DNA from: Clostridia bacterium | GTDB taxonomy: Bacteria; Bacillota; Clostridia; Oscillospirales; CAG-382 | NCBI GenBank assembly: GCA_017521025.1 | Contig: JAFXEB010000018.1 | Coordinates: 1 to 45,331 of the forward strand | Direction of reading: 5' to 3' | DNA: 45,331 bases | Shown here: piece after piece, positions 24,375 to 32,243 of the stretch | How positions within the stretch are numbered: the stretch's first letter is position 1 | Layout of the letters: every line of letters starts with the position of its first letter | Program-made: the position numbers and the translations under genes | Notes under the pieces: generated by a model | Told to the model about the DNA's origin: nothing | Seen by the model: only the letters and a program-made list of their open reading frames with translations | The model's database searches: none

Positions 24375-26249
24375 ATGAAGAATCTAAGCAGATTTCAAAA
24401 ACAGTTAATAGGCATAGCCGCAGTAGCCCTTGTGGCTGTTATCCTTTTTGTCCTTTACTCAGTCTTTTCGGGGGGCAAAGAGGAGCAGGGCAAGGCGCCC
24501 GTTCTGAACTACGGCTTCAGTCAGGCAGAGGAGACCGCCCTTAAAGCCTTTACGGGCAGTGCGGAGTTCCGCTTTGCCGCACAGAGGGGCAAGGCAAGCG
24601 CCGAGGTGGCACCTCTTATGGCGCTGGCAGAGGACTACACCAAGCTGAACGGCGGGATCACCGTGAGCTACGGTGAGGGCAGTGATGACTGTGCCCTGAC
24701 GGTGAACGGTGAGACCACGGTCATAGACGTGGGGGCAGAGGAGCTTTACCGCAAGCTTAAGGACGGCACCCTTTACGCCTTCTCTGCGAGAGAGCTTTAT
24801 AACACCGCCCTTTTCGGCGAGTCTCTCGGCGTTGCCAAATACGAGCCGCTCCCCGGCTATGACCTTGACGGGGACGTGATAAATGCAGGCGGCAATATAG
24901 TTATGTATTCTTTGGGCGATAAGAATGAGGAGCTTTCCTACGTGCTTATCAACAACGAGCACGGCGAGCTTAAGTTTTTCGTCATCGACGGTAATATATA
25001 TCTTGGCGGCGCAGAGGATATGGGGCTTAGCACCGCAAACACCGTTATGCTTGTGTCTTATGCAAGACAGCCCTTCGCCACGGGTAAGGTGGCAAACCCC
25101 AAGGCGCTGTCCGAGTATGGGCTTGACAGTCAGGAGAACGCTACGGCGACCCTGATTGCCGAGAACGAGGACGGGGAGGTACACGTGCTGCTTATAGGCA
25201 AACAGACTCCCGATGGCAGCGGCTATTACGTCCGCTGTGACGACAGGGACAGGGTATATATCTCCAGCCCCTACGCAAGCTACGCACTGCGTACCCCCGA
25301 GAGCTTTGTTACGGGCAGCTACGGCGAGGCCCTTGACAAGATGGAGGAGGTATTCACAAAGGTAGACGATATGGCTGTCACCTTTGAAGACGGCGAGACT
25401 CTTACGCTTGAGACTCTCACCGCCGCCGAGCTTGCAGAGGAGCTCAAGACCCGTCCCAACTATACATGGAAGATTACGGGCCCCGACAGGTTCGTTACGG
25501 GGGACAAGGGCTATACCCTTTCCAATTTCGGCAACGTGGGCGATATTTTCTACGCCCTTTCCATCCTCTCCAGCGAGGAGGTAGTCTCCATCAGCACCGA
25601 GGCAGAGGTGCTTGCCGAGCACGGGCTTGATAAGCCTCACCGCATCTTTGAGTGGGTGTATAACGGCAGTGTCCGCTGTAAGGTCTTCTGCTCCAAGCCG
25701 CAGAACGGTAAGATGCACGTGTACGGTGTGAAGGAGTATCTTGAAAAGGACGGCACCGTTAAGAGCACCGCCAACATAGGCGTGGGCGTTGTCAGCACAA
25801 GCGACTTCCCTTATATGGACTACAGGATAATAGATTACGTGGACAACAAGCTGTTCACCCATTATATCGACTCCGTGGACACCATCACCTTCCTTAAGGG
25901 TGAGGAGTCTCACACCGTAGCCTTCGGCAAAAACAAGGAGGGCAAGATAGAGTCCGCCACCCTTGACGGCAAGAGCGTCGACCTGCAAAGCGCAAGACGT
26001 GTGTACGTTGAGATACTGGGTTGTACTATTCTTGAGGAGTACGAGGGTGCCGTGCCCGAGGCTCCCACCTTTACCGTTACGGTAAAGCAGGGCAAGTCCG
26101 AGACTGTGCTGACCTTTACCCGTGTTTCCACCGTAAAGGTGCACTGCACCGTGAACGGTAAGGGCAAGTACTGCATAGCCTATGACGACCTTGAAGAGCT
26201 TATGAAGGACTTTAACACCCTGCTTAAAGGGGAGATAGTTCCCAGATGA
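24375..26249 (+). CDS. DUF4340-domain membrane-anchored protein
   Basis: 624 residues. One N-terminal transmembrane helix (IGIAAVALVAVILFVLYSVF) anchors a long extracytoplasmic region with repeated beta-rich stretches of the DUF4340 type (SEYGLDSQENATATLIAENEDGEVHVLLIG; YYVRCDDRDRVYISS). DUF4340 proteins regularly follow GldG-like genes and are thought to be accessory parts of the same envelope machine; the role is not known. The ATG at 24375 has only a weak AAGG site, 22 bp after the previous stop. It overlaps the following lipoprotein gene by 4 bp. Confidence 0.85.
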   Translation: MKNLSRFQKQLIGIAAVALVAVILFVLYSVFSGGKEEQGKAPVLNYGFSQAEETALKAFTGSAEFRFAAQRGKASAEVAPLMALAEDYTKLNGGITVSYGEGSDDCALTVNGETTVIDVGAEELYRKLKDGTLYAFSARELYNTALFGESLGVAKYEPLPGYDLDGDVINAGGNIVMYSLGDKNEELSYVLINNEHGELKFFVIDGNIYLGGAEDMGLSTANTVMLVSYARQPFATGKVANPKALSEYGLDSQENATATLIAENEDGEVHVLLIGKQTPDGSGYYVRCDDRDRVYISSPYASYALRTPESFVTGSYGEALDKMEEVFTKVDDMAVTFEDGETLTLETLTAAELAEELKTRPNYTWKITGPDRFVTGDKGYTLSNFGNVGDIFYALSILSSEEVVSISTEAEVLAEHGLDKPHRIFEWVYNGSVRCKVFCSKPQNGKMHVYGVKEYLEKDGTVKSTANIGVGVVSTSDFPYMDYRIIDYVDNKLFTHYIDSVDTITFLKGEESHTVAFGKNKEGKIESATLDGKSVDLQSARRVYVEILGCTILEEYEGAVPEAPTFTVTVKQGKSETVLTFTRVSTVKVHCTVNGKGKYCIAYDDLEELMKDFNTLLKGEIVPR

Positions 26250-27052
26250 GGCGGCTCATATATCTGACCCTTGCCCTTTGCCTGCTTCTTTCCGCCTGCG
26301 GCGGCGAGGACGGGGAGAGCCTTGACGTGGCTTTTGTGGACGAAGCCGAGCTGGATGCCGTTATGGCGGGGGTGGAGCGCTTTAACTCCGCATCCCGACG
26401 CCGTGTGGTTTGCTCGCTCAGCATAAATGAGGGTGAGGACAGCCGCTATTTTACTCAGGGTACCTTTTCTTACTGCACGGACAAGCCTGTGGGGATGAGC
26501 GGCGCTATCACTCAGGTGCTTGACGGCAAGGCGGTCACGCAGGACGTGTTTTACAAGGCGGGTGCCTATTATTACGGCACCAAAGAGGGCAAATACTATG
26601 CGATTATGGACAGCTCTGTGGTGACGGACAGCTTCTATTGCCGTCCGCTGCCCACGGTCACTGCCGAGAGCGTTGTGTCATTCAGGACTGCGGATAGCTC
26701 GTTGGGCAAGAAATACGTCTACAAGACAGATAACTGCGATTTTTTAAGCAGCCTTTTTGACGAGGCACTTTCGGAGTATTCAGGCGTAAAAAAGGCGATA
26801 GCCGAAAAGACCGTCTACACAAATGGCGAGCTCAGCTACGTGGTGAGCGATGACGGCAACCTTGCCGCCTTTACTGCAAGCTGTACGGTCACTATGGTGG
26901 ACACACCTGCCTATTACCCCACGGGGTTTGTCAAGAGTGAGGCGGAGCTTAGTCATAGCTTTACCGCAAAGCTTGAGCTTACGGTAAAAGCTGTAGGTGA
27001 CAAGGTGTACGTGATACTGCCTGATACAAAGGACTATATTTTTCTTGGCTGA
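26246..27052 (+). CDS. Lipoprotein at the end of the ABC operon
   Basis: 268 residues. MRRLIYLTLALCLLLSACGG is a classic type II signal peptide with lipobox LSAC, so the protein is lipid-anchored outside the cell. The mature part is acidic and beta-rich, with segments GTFSYCTDKPVGMSG and VFYKAGAYYYGTKEGKYYAIM like those of surface lipoproteins that bind or shield ligands. It overlaps the DUF4340 gene by ATGA and so is translated as part of that operon. No family recognised. Confidence 0.85.
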   Translation: MRRLIYLTLALCLLLSACGGEDGESLDVAFVDEAELDAVMAGVERFNSASRRRVVCSLSINEGEDSRYFTQGTFSYCTDKPVGMSGAITQVLDGKAVTQDVFYKAGAYYYGTKEGKYYAIMDSSVVTDSFYCRPLPTVTAESVVSFRTADSSLGKKYVYKTDNCDFLSSLFDEALSEYSGVKKAIAEKTVYTNGELSYVVSDDGNLAAFTASCTVTMVDTPAYYPTGFVKSEAELSHSFTAKLELTVKAVGDKVYVILPDTKDYIFLG

Positions 27053-27067
27053 TTTTATAAAAAAGCC

Positions 27068-27096
27068 TTGACAGCGACGCATAAAAGCTATATAAT
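27068..27096 (+). promoter_or_regulatory. Promoter of the thiamine riboswitch/thiT unit
   Basis: TTGACA (27068-27073), a 17-bp spacer and TATAAT (27091-27096), a full consensus match, 15 bp after the preceding stop codon. Confidence 0.88.
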
Positions 27097-27143
27097 CGTT
27101 TACACTAAGGAGCGGACACCGAAAGTCCGACGGAATAATTTAA

Positions 27144-27228
27144 AAACGGGGTGTTTGACGGCAACCTTGCCGTCAGGCTGAGAAATACCCATTGAACCTG
27201 TACGGATAATGCCGGCGTAGGGAGATAG
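27144..27228 (+). ncRNA. TPP (THI-box) riboswitch
   Basis: The conserved core is visible: GGGGTG at 27148, GGCTGAGA at 27176-27183, AATACCC at 27184-27190, TTGAACCTG, then CGGATAATGCCGGCGTAGGGA at 27203-27223. A variable stem (GACGGC-AACCTT-GCCGTC) fills the P3a position. It senses thiamine pyrophosphate and switches off the downstream transporter, probably through the terminator at 27262-27306. Confidence 0.96.
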
Positions 27229-27230
27229 CG

Positions 27231-27306
27231 GAGGTCACAGACCTCTTTGCGTGTGCTTTTTAAAGGAGCCCTCGGCGTAGATTCGTCCGTGGGCTCTTTC
27301 GTTTTT
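27231..27306 (+). terminator. Riboswitch expression platform with terminator
   Basis: A short stem GAGGTC-ACA-GACCTC (27231-27245) is followed by the hairpin AAAGGAGCCC/GGGCTCTTT (27262-27271 and 27291-27299, one bulged G) and TTTCGTTTTTT. This is a rho-independent terminator placed between aptamer and thiT, as expected for transcriptional OFF control by TPP. Confidence 0.82.
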
Positions 27307-27345
27307 TCGCCCCTTGGAATAAAAAACAAGGAGGTTTTTCGTCTT

Positions 27346-27942
27346 ATGAAAAACACAAAGCTCAGGGTGCTTACCGAATGCGCCCTGCTGGTGGCGCTCG
27401 CCACCGCCCTTTCCTTCGTAAAGGTGTACCAAGCGCCCCTTGGCGGCTCTGTTACCCTGCTTTCTACCCTGCCCGTTATGTACATCTCCATCCGTCACGG
27501 ACTCAAGGTGGGGCTTGGCAGTGCCTTTGTTTACTCCCTCATCCAGCTATGGCAGGGCAGTGGCAATCTGGCTTATGTGCCCACGGTAGCAGGTATTATC
27601 GGCTGCGTGGCGCTGGACTACATCGTTCCCTTTACTCTGCTGGGCACCGCAGGTCTTTTCTGCACCAAAAGCGAGAAGGGTAGCAGCTCCTTCGGTGGGG
27701 TAGTGGCAGGCGTGGTGATGGCTACCGTCTTACGCTTCCTCTGCCATTTCTTCGGTGGAGCGGTGGTATGGTACGAGATAACCAAGGTGGGTCAGTGGAA
27801 CGACTATGTACAGACCGTTGGTATGTGGACCTATTCCTTTGTCTATAACATATCCTATGTGGGTCCCGACGGCGCTATGGCTATAGCCGCATCCACCGCA
27901 CTGCCCGTGCTTGAAAGGGCACTTAAAAAAGCAAAGCTTTAA
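27346..27942 (+). CDS. ECF thiamine transporter S component ThiT
   Basis: 198 residues with about six membrane helices. The S component binds thiamine and works with the shared EcfAAT energy-coupling module, which is not in this window. The ThiT-like N-terminus TKLRVLTECALLVALATALSFVK, LPVMYISIRHGLKVGLGSAFVYSLIQLWQG, and the YIVPFTLLGTAGLF helix agree with the family. The TPP riboswitch directly upstream confirms the substrate. AAGGAGG lies before the ATG at 27346; earlier in-frame starts fall within the terminator. Confidence 0.95.
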   Translation: MKNTKLRVLTECALLVALATALSFVKVYQAPLGGSVTLLSTLPVMYISIRHGLKVGLGSAFVYSLIQLWQGSGNLAYVPTVAGIIGCVALDYIVPFTLLGTAGLFCTKSEKGSSSFGGVVAGVVMATVLRFLCHFFGGAVVWYEITKVGQWNDYVQTVGMWTYSFVYNISYVGPDGAMAIAASTALPVLERALKKAKL

Positions 27943-27951
27943 TATTCCGAA

Positions 27952-28000
27952 AAAAGCGGACTGCAAAGAGATGAAAGCTTCTTTACAGCCCGCTTTGTGT
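27952..28000 (+). terminator. Possible terminator after thiT
   Basis: AAAGCGGACTG (27953-27963) and CAGCCCGCTTT (27986-27996) pair with one A-C mismatch, with an inner AAAGA/TCTTT pairing. The T tract is short (GTGT follows), so the call is tentative. Confidence 0.45.
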
Positions 28001-28043
28001 ATTATCCCGTCTGCCGCCGCATATTATAAAGCGGTGAATCTAT

Positions 28044-28616
28044 ATGCTTATCAATTTGCAGGACAAGTTCTTAAGTGCATTCTTTGCAGTGAGCCTGGGC
28101 TTTGCCGCACTTTTGCTTTTGGGCAGATGGCTGAGGGGGCGCAAAGGTACCGTGGGGCGTGTGTCCTTCGCCCTCTGCGTATGTTTTGTCTGTGGGGTGG
28201 GACAGCTTTTTATGAACCTTAGCTTTGTGCTGTGCTACGCCCTGTATGTCAAAAACGGCTCGTCTCCTGCCCTGTCCGATATGGGCGTAGCCTTTATCGG
28301 TGTGTCCGTAGGCTTTTTCTATCTGCTGTGGCGGCTTTCTGCTCTGCCACGGACGGCGTACAGCCTTTTGCCTCACGGCTTGTACAGCGCATTTTTGCTG
28401 TACCGTTTTTTCTTTGCAGAGGGGCTTTGGGGCAGGGTCACGTATCTGGTCATCAACCCGCTTTTCGGCTTTATCGGCGGCGGTAAGGCAGGTGCCCTCG
28501 GTGCAGTGGGTGCGCTGTTGCCCTTCGCCTGTGCCGCCCTTGGCAGGGGGCTTGGGGTAGCAGGTGTTGACAAATGCTCAAAAGTATGCGATAATAAACG
28601 AATGAGGAGACGTTAA
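28044..28616 (+). CDS. Integral membrane protein, function unknown
   Basis: 190 residues, very hydrophobic with about five predicted helices (about 10-27, 39-58, 79-97, 105-124, 142-170) and a basic C-terminus (CDNKRMRRR). Gly/Ala-rich last helix. A moderate AAGCGGTGA site precedes the ATG. The promoter of the next gene (28567-28595) lies inside its last 50 codons, so the two are separable units. No family recognised. Confidence 0.65.
   Translation: MLINLQDKFLSAFFAVSLGFAALLLLGRWLRGRKGTVGRVSFALCVCFVCGVGQLFMNLSFVLCYALYVKNGSSPALSDMGVAFIGVSVGFFYLLWRLSALPRTAYSLLPHGLYSAFLLYRFFFAEGLWGRVTYLVINPLFGFIGGGKAGALGAVGALLPFACAALGRGLGVAGVDKCSKVCDNKRMRRR
28567..28595 (+). promoter_or_regulatory. Promoter of the trigger-factor-like lipoprotein gene
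   Basis: TTGACA (28567-28572), a 17-bp spacer and GATAAT (28590-28595), within the 3' end of the preceding gene. Confidence 0.7.
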
Positions 28617-28633
28617 TTTATTGGAGGATATAT

Positions 28634-29809
28634 ATGAAAAAGCTTTTTGCTCTTATTCTTGCGGCGCTCTGCCTGCTTGCCTGCCTCAGTGCTTGCGGTG
28701 ACAGCAATACCCCCACATCAAGCGACAGCACCGATGTCAGCACCTCGTCTGAAAGCGAGTCATCGGAGAGTGGCGCCGACAGCGGTGAGAGCTCTGAGGA
28801 GCTGCCCGGTGTCAAGGACCTTGCAGACCTTAGCCCCTATCTGACTCTTGGTACCGTAAAGGGTGTCAGCGTGGCGGAAAAGGCTATCGTGAACGAGCAG
28901 GTTATGGAGAGCGTGCTTAAGGAGAAGTTTCTTGAGTCACTTGCCGAGTTTAAGGAGGCACCCTCGGGCACCGTTGCCGAGGAGGGGCACAAGGTAGTGG
29001 TGGACTTCAAGGGCTACCTTATCAAAACGGGCGAGGCTTTTGAGGGCGGCGAGGCAAAGGACTCCGAGGTGGAGATAGGCGCAGGCAACTTTGTTGAGGG
29101 ATTTGAGGATGGTATAGTCGGTCACATGGTGGGCGACAGCTTCGACGTGTACCTGACCTTCCCCGAGGACTACAAGGAGGGGCTTGCGGGCGAGGAGGTT
29201 CGCTTTGCCATGACCCTTAAGAAGATAAGCGTAAAGGTCTATCCCGACGTGGATGACGAGCTGGCAAAGAGCCTGGAGTTTGAGTCACTGGAGGCGATGA
29301 ACCAAAAGGTCGCTGCTCTTGCAGAGGAGAAGGTGCTTGCCGAGAATATGTCTGCCGCATGGAAGGTAGTGCTTGAGGGTGTGGAGATAAAGGAATACCC
29401 CAAGGAGCTTTATGACAGCTATGTTGATTGGTACGTTGACTACTATACGGGCTATTACGGTTACTATGCAAGTATGTACGGTATGGAGTACGCCGCCTTC
29501 CTCGAATACGCCTTCGGTATGACGGAAAAGGAGTTTGTTGCCGACCTTACCGAGGCGGCTGAGAAATATGCAGAGGGCGCACTTAAGGAGGAGCTTACGG
29601 TTTACGCCGTTGCCGACGCCGTTTTCGGCAGAGAGATAGATGACGCCGAGTACAAGGCAACTCTTGAGGAGTACGCCAAGGAGCAGGGCAAGACCGCAAG
29701 CGAGCTTGAGACCGAGAACGGCAGAGAGACGCTGGAGGAGAATATGCTTTGGGACAAGGTGATGAAGTATATCTATGACAACGCCGTGTTCGGCCCCGTC
29801 ACCCAATAG
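28634..29809 (+). CDS. Trigger-factor-like FKBP lipoprotein (extracytoplasmic foldase)
   Basis: 391 residues. Type II signal peptide with lipobox LSAC (Cys21), a Ser/Thr/Glu-rich linker to about residue 60, an FKBP-type peptidyl-prolyl isomerase domain at about 110-200 (EEGHKVVVDFKGYL, FEGGEAKDSEVEIGAGNFVEGFEDGIVGHMVGDSFDVYLTFPEDY) and a helical trigger-factor C-terminal-type domain at about 200-390 with a Tyr-rich patch (YVDYYTGYYGYYASMYG). Cytoplasmic trigger factor's ribosome-binding domain is replaced by the lipid anchor. It should act as a foldase for secreted proteins on the outer membrane face, comparable in role to PrsA (inference). Confidence 0.88.
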   Translation: MKKLFALILAALCLLACLSACGDSNTPTSSDSTDVSTSSESESSESGADSGESSEELPGVKDLADLSPYLTLGTVKGVSVAEKAIVNEQVMESVLKEKFLESLAEFKEAPSGTVAEEGHKVVVDFKGYLIKTGEAFEGGEAKDSEVEIGAGNFVEGFEDGIVGHMVGDSFDVYLTFPEDYKEGLAGEEVRFAMTLKKISVKVYPDVDDELAKSLEFESLEAMNQKVAALAEEKVLAENMSAAWKVVLEGVEIKEYPKELYDSYVDWYVDYYTGYYGYYASMYGMEYAAFLEYAFGMTEKEFVADLTEAAEKYAEGALKEELTVYAVADAVFGREIDDAEYKATLEEYAKEQGKTASELETENGRETLEENMLWDKVMKYIYDNAVFGPVTQ

Positions 29810-29859
29810 AAAAGTACTGACTTTAAAATAAACACAGGAAAGAAAAGGAGCAACACTGT

Positions 29860-30504
29860 ATGAAAAAGAGGCTTGTTTTTATAGCACTGGTTTTTCTTAT
29901 GACCCTCTCTCTTGTCGCCTGCGACGGTGGGTGGGAGGAGGACAGCTCTTCTGTTGTGATAGCGGATTACGGTATTGGGGACATAGCCGTTGCCGCAGGG
30001 ATAGAGAGGGGCAGTATCTTCTCGACCCTTGACGAAACCGCAAAGGCGGCGCTTTCCGAAAAGGCGGCGCTTGTGGGTGCCACGGTAAGCTATGAGGAGG
30101 ACGGCAGTACCCTGTTCGCCTATACCGACGGCAGAGTAATAACCCAGCACGCCGACGGCACCGTGACCTACCGTGACGGCGGCGTTACCGGTGAGAGCAC
30201 CAACGCCGAGGCTAACAGCGCATGGCCTCAAAACGAATATACCGCAAAGCTCCCCGTGCCCGAGCTTACTGTACAGAGCACCTCCCTTATCAACGGCAAG
30301 TATAACGTGACCTTTTCCGATGTGGATGCCGAGGGCGCAAGGGCGTACAGCGAGCAGCTTAAGAGCGCAGGCTACAGCCTTGACCTGAGTGTTACAGACG
30401 AGGAGGATATGTATATCTTCAGCGCCGCCAACGCAGAAGGCGACAGCGTAAAGCTTACTGCCACGGGCGGCACTGCTACACTGCGGCTAACGGTTGCGGA
30501 ATAA
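29860..30504 (+). CDS. Predicted lipoprotein, function unknown
   Basis: 214 residues. MKKRLVFIALVFLMTLSLVAC is a type II signal peptide (lipobox LVAC). The middle has ITQHADGTVTYRDGGVTGES and the C-terminal part begins AWPQNEYTAKLPVPEL, a pattern I have seen in small uncharacterised Gram-positive lipoproteins, then a short alpha/beta domain of about 75 residues. AAAAGGAG precedes the ATG. It lies 50 bp after the foldase gene without an intervening terminator and is probably co-transcribed. Confidence 0.82.
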   Translation: MKKRLVFIALVFLMTLSLVACDGGWEEDSSSVVIADYGIGDIAVAAGIERGSIFSTLDETAKAALSEKAALVGATVSYEEDGSTLFAYTDGRVITQHADGTVTYRDGGVTGESTNAEANSAWPQNEYTAKLPVPELTVQSTSLINGKYNVTFSDVDAEGARAYSEQLKSAGYSLDLSVTDEEDMYIFSAANAEGDSVKLTATGGTATLRLTVAE

Positions 30505-30525
30505 ACAGATACATAAGCAAAAAAC

Positions 30526-30569
30526 GGATGCCGCAAAGGGCTAATGCCTTCTGCGGCATCCATATTTTT
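30526..30569 (+). terminator. Rho-independent terminator
   Basis: GGATGCCGCA (30526-30535) and TGCGGCATCC (30552-30561) form a perfect 10-bp stem, followed by ATATTTTTG. It ends the foldase-lipoprotein transcript. Confidence 0.88.
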
Positions 30570-30611
30570 GCCTATGTGTGGCAAAAGGGATAATATAGCA
30601 AATAAAAGCTA

Positions 30612-30640
30612 TTGACAAAAGGGGGAAAAGCGTTTATAAT
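30612..30640 (+). promoter_or_regulatory. Promoter of the sortase locus
   Basis: TTGACA (30612-30617), a 17-bp spacer and TATAAT (30635-30640), full consensus. The leader is about 79 nt. Confidence 0.88.
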
Positions 30641-30725
30641 GAAGATACGTATTTATCGAAATCAAGCTGTATACCTGTCCTCAGCTCAGGCGTGGGCACG
30701 GGTGCGGTAATTTATGGGTGATTTT

Positions 30726-31322
30726 ATGAAAAGACTGATTGCGTTTCTTATCAGTGTGGCAATTACGGCAATGTGCTTTTGCGTTTCGGCGTCTGCCTAT
30801 ACGCAGGAGGATCTGATGGAGGAGTTTAAGACTATCCCCGCATCCCACTGGGTGCTTGCCGATTTTGAAAACCTTTCCAAGACTATGACTCTTACCGAAG
30901 AGCAGTGTAACGCTCTTTGGCCCATTTTGCAGGAGGTCAAGGCGCTTCTTCCCGAGGATAACGGCCCCTCCGTATGGCATGGCTCAAACCACGGTAACAC
31001 GGGTAGGGCGTATGACGCCGTTGTGGTTGCCAGAGTTATGGACCACATCCGTGCCGCCTGTAAGATAACGGGCTGTACCTTTGTTAAGTCCTTGGTGCCT
31101 AACCCCACCCATGATGTGGACATTGTGTTCAAGCTCTATGATGAGGACGGTACTCTTATTTTTGAGTATGACGGCGACCTTGTTAAGCAGACGGGCTCTG
31201 CCGAGGGTGAGGGCGGTCTCTCCGTATGGCTTCTTTATTGCGGTATCGCCGCTCTGGTTCTGGCAGGTGGCGCTTCTGTCCTTGCCGCAAGGCGTATGCG
31301 TCTTGGCGCAGTCGCTCAGTAA
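30726..31322 (+). CDS. Secreted protein with C-terminal sorting-like signal
   Basis: 198 residues. Sec signal peptide at about 1-24 (MKRLIAFLISVAITAMCFCVSASA), a mature domain of about 125 residues containing CKITGC, and a C-terminus of the cell-wall sorting type: VKQTG at 153-157, a Gly-rich stretch, hydrophobic LSVWLLYCGIAALVLAGGASVLA, and RRMR. This lacks the Pro of LPxTG. The sortase gene begins 55 bp downstream, so this is the likely substrate. The first in-frame ATG at 30714 is an alternative; 30726 starts the signal peptide and follows GGGTGA. The mature domain matches no family I know. Confidence 0.8.
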   Translation: MKRLIAFLISVAITAMCFCVSASAYTQEDLMEEFKTIPASHWVLADFENLSKTMTLTEEQCNALWPILQEVKALLPEDNGPSVWHGSNHGNTGRAYDAVVVARVMDHIRAACKITGCTFVKSLVPNPTHDVDIVFKLYDEDGTLIFEYDGDLVKQTGSAEGEGGLSVWLLYCGIAALVLAGGASVLAARRMRLGAVAQ

Positions 31323-31377
31323 AAGGGGCGTATCTTTTCGGTTTTAAGCACATTTTTTCTGAAAGGCAGGTGCCTTT

Positions 31378-32238
31378 ATGAACGGATATAACAGTAACGT
31401 CAAGGGTGCGGTAGCAAGGCGGAGAGCTTTGTTTATTGCGCCCTTTTCCTTGTTTTTCCTTTCGGTGTTCCTTGTGTTTTCCTTCATTATCCAAAGCTTT
31501 GTTTTCGACAACTCGCTCTTCAAGGCGGTCTTTGCAGAGGCGGAGGCGGACTACAGTGCCGACGGCTATATCGGCAAGGATAAGCTTTTGCGCCCCGTAG
31601 AGCCTGAGACCGAGACAGACGGCGACGTTTCTGTGGCGGCACCTGTGCTCCCCCCCACGCAGGCGGAGAATGAGCTTTTCAGCTATCTGGATGAGCTTCC
31701 GCCCCTGAAGGAGAACGGCTATATCAAGGAGTCGGATGTGGGCGGCTTCCCCTTGGGGAGTATGTGGGCGACGCTGTCTGTCCATGGGGACGGGCTGCTT
31801 TCCGAGGTGCCCGTGTATCAGGGCGACAATACTCAGATACTGTCCAAGGGCATTGGACATCTGTACGGCTCCTCCTTCCCGGGGGAGGGCGGTGTGTGCG
31901 TGCTTGCCGCTCACGTTAGCGGTAAGGCAGGCTTTTTCGGCAATATCGCCGACGGCGAAATGTACAAAAAGGGCACGCAGATAAAGCTTGATACCGCCTA
32001 CGGCGTTTACGTGTACGAGGTAATACACACTGAGATATTGAACTATACTAACGAAAAATACGTAAAAAAATACAGCTACCGCAACGGTGGGCTTGTAAAT
32101 AACTATGATAAGCTCAACGCACAGTTCGGCACTGACGAGCTTTTGGCAATGTACACCTGCTATCCCGCAGGCACCAGCTTCCGTACCCAGCGCTACTATC
32201 TTATTTGCCGCCGTGTTTACGGCTATAGCTGGAGGTGA
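31378..32238 (+). CDS. Sortase (class D-like)
   Basis: 286 residues. One N-terminal transmembrane helix (about 20-42), an acidic linker of about 85 residues, then the sortase beta-barrel. Catalytic His179 is in VLAAHVSGKAGFFGNI, Cys261 in MYTCYPAG and Arg272 in TQRYYLICRR. Sortases cleave a sorting motif and join the protein to the cell wall. AAAGGCAGG precedes the ATG. With the candidate substrate upstream and a membrane protein overlapping downstream it forms a dedicated locus. Class D is inferred from the TCYP region; class assignment needs alignment. Confidence 0.9.
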   Translation: MNGYNSNVKGAVARRRALFIAPFSLFFLSVFLVFSFIIQSFVFDNSLFKAVFAEAEADYSADGYIGKDKLLRPVEPETETDGDVSVAAPVLPPTQAENELFSYLDELPPLKENGYIKESDVGGFPLGSMWATLSVHGDGLLSEVPVYQGDNTQILSKGIGHLYGSSFPGEGGVCVLAAHVSGKAGFFGNIADGEMYKKGTQIKLDTAYGVYVYEVIHTEILNYTNEKYVKKYSYRNGGLVNNYDKLNAQFGTDELLAMYTCYPAGTSFRTQRYYLICRRVYGYSWR

Positions 32239-32243
32239 GGGGT

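Noticed and set aside
24459..26144. 561-codon frame antisense to the DUF4340 gene
   Set aside because: It is a shadow of biased codon use. The sense frame has signal/anchor, domain match and operon context; the antisense one has none. The same holds for 23009-24346, 12049-13257, 42011-43219 and 3662-4765.
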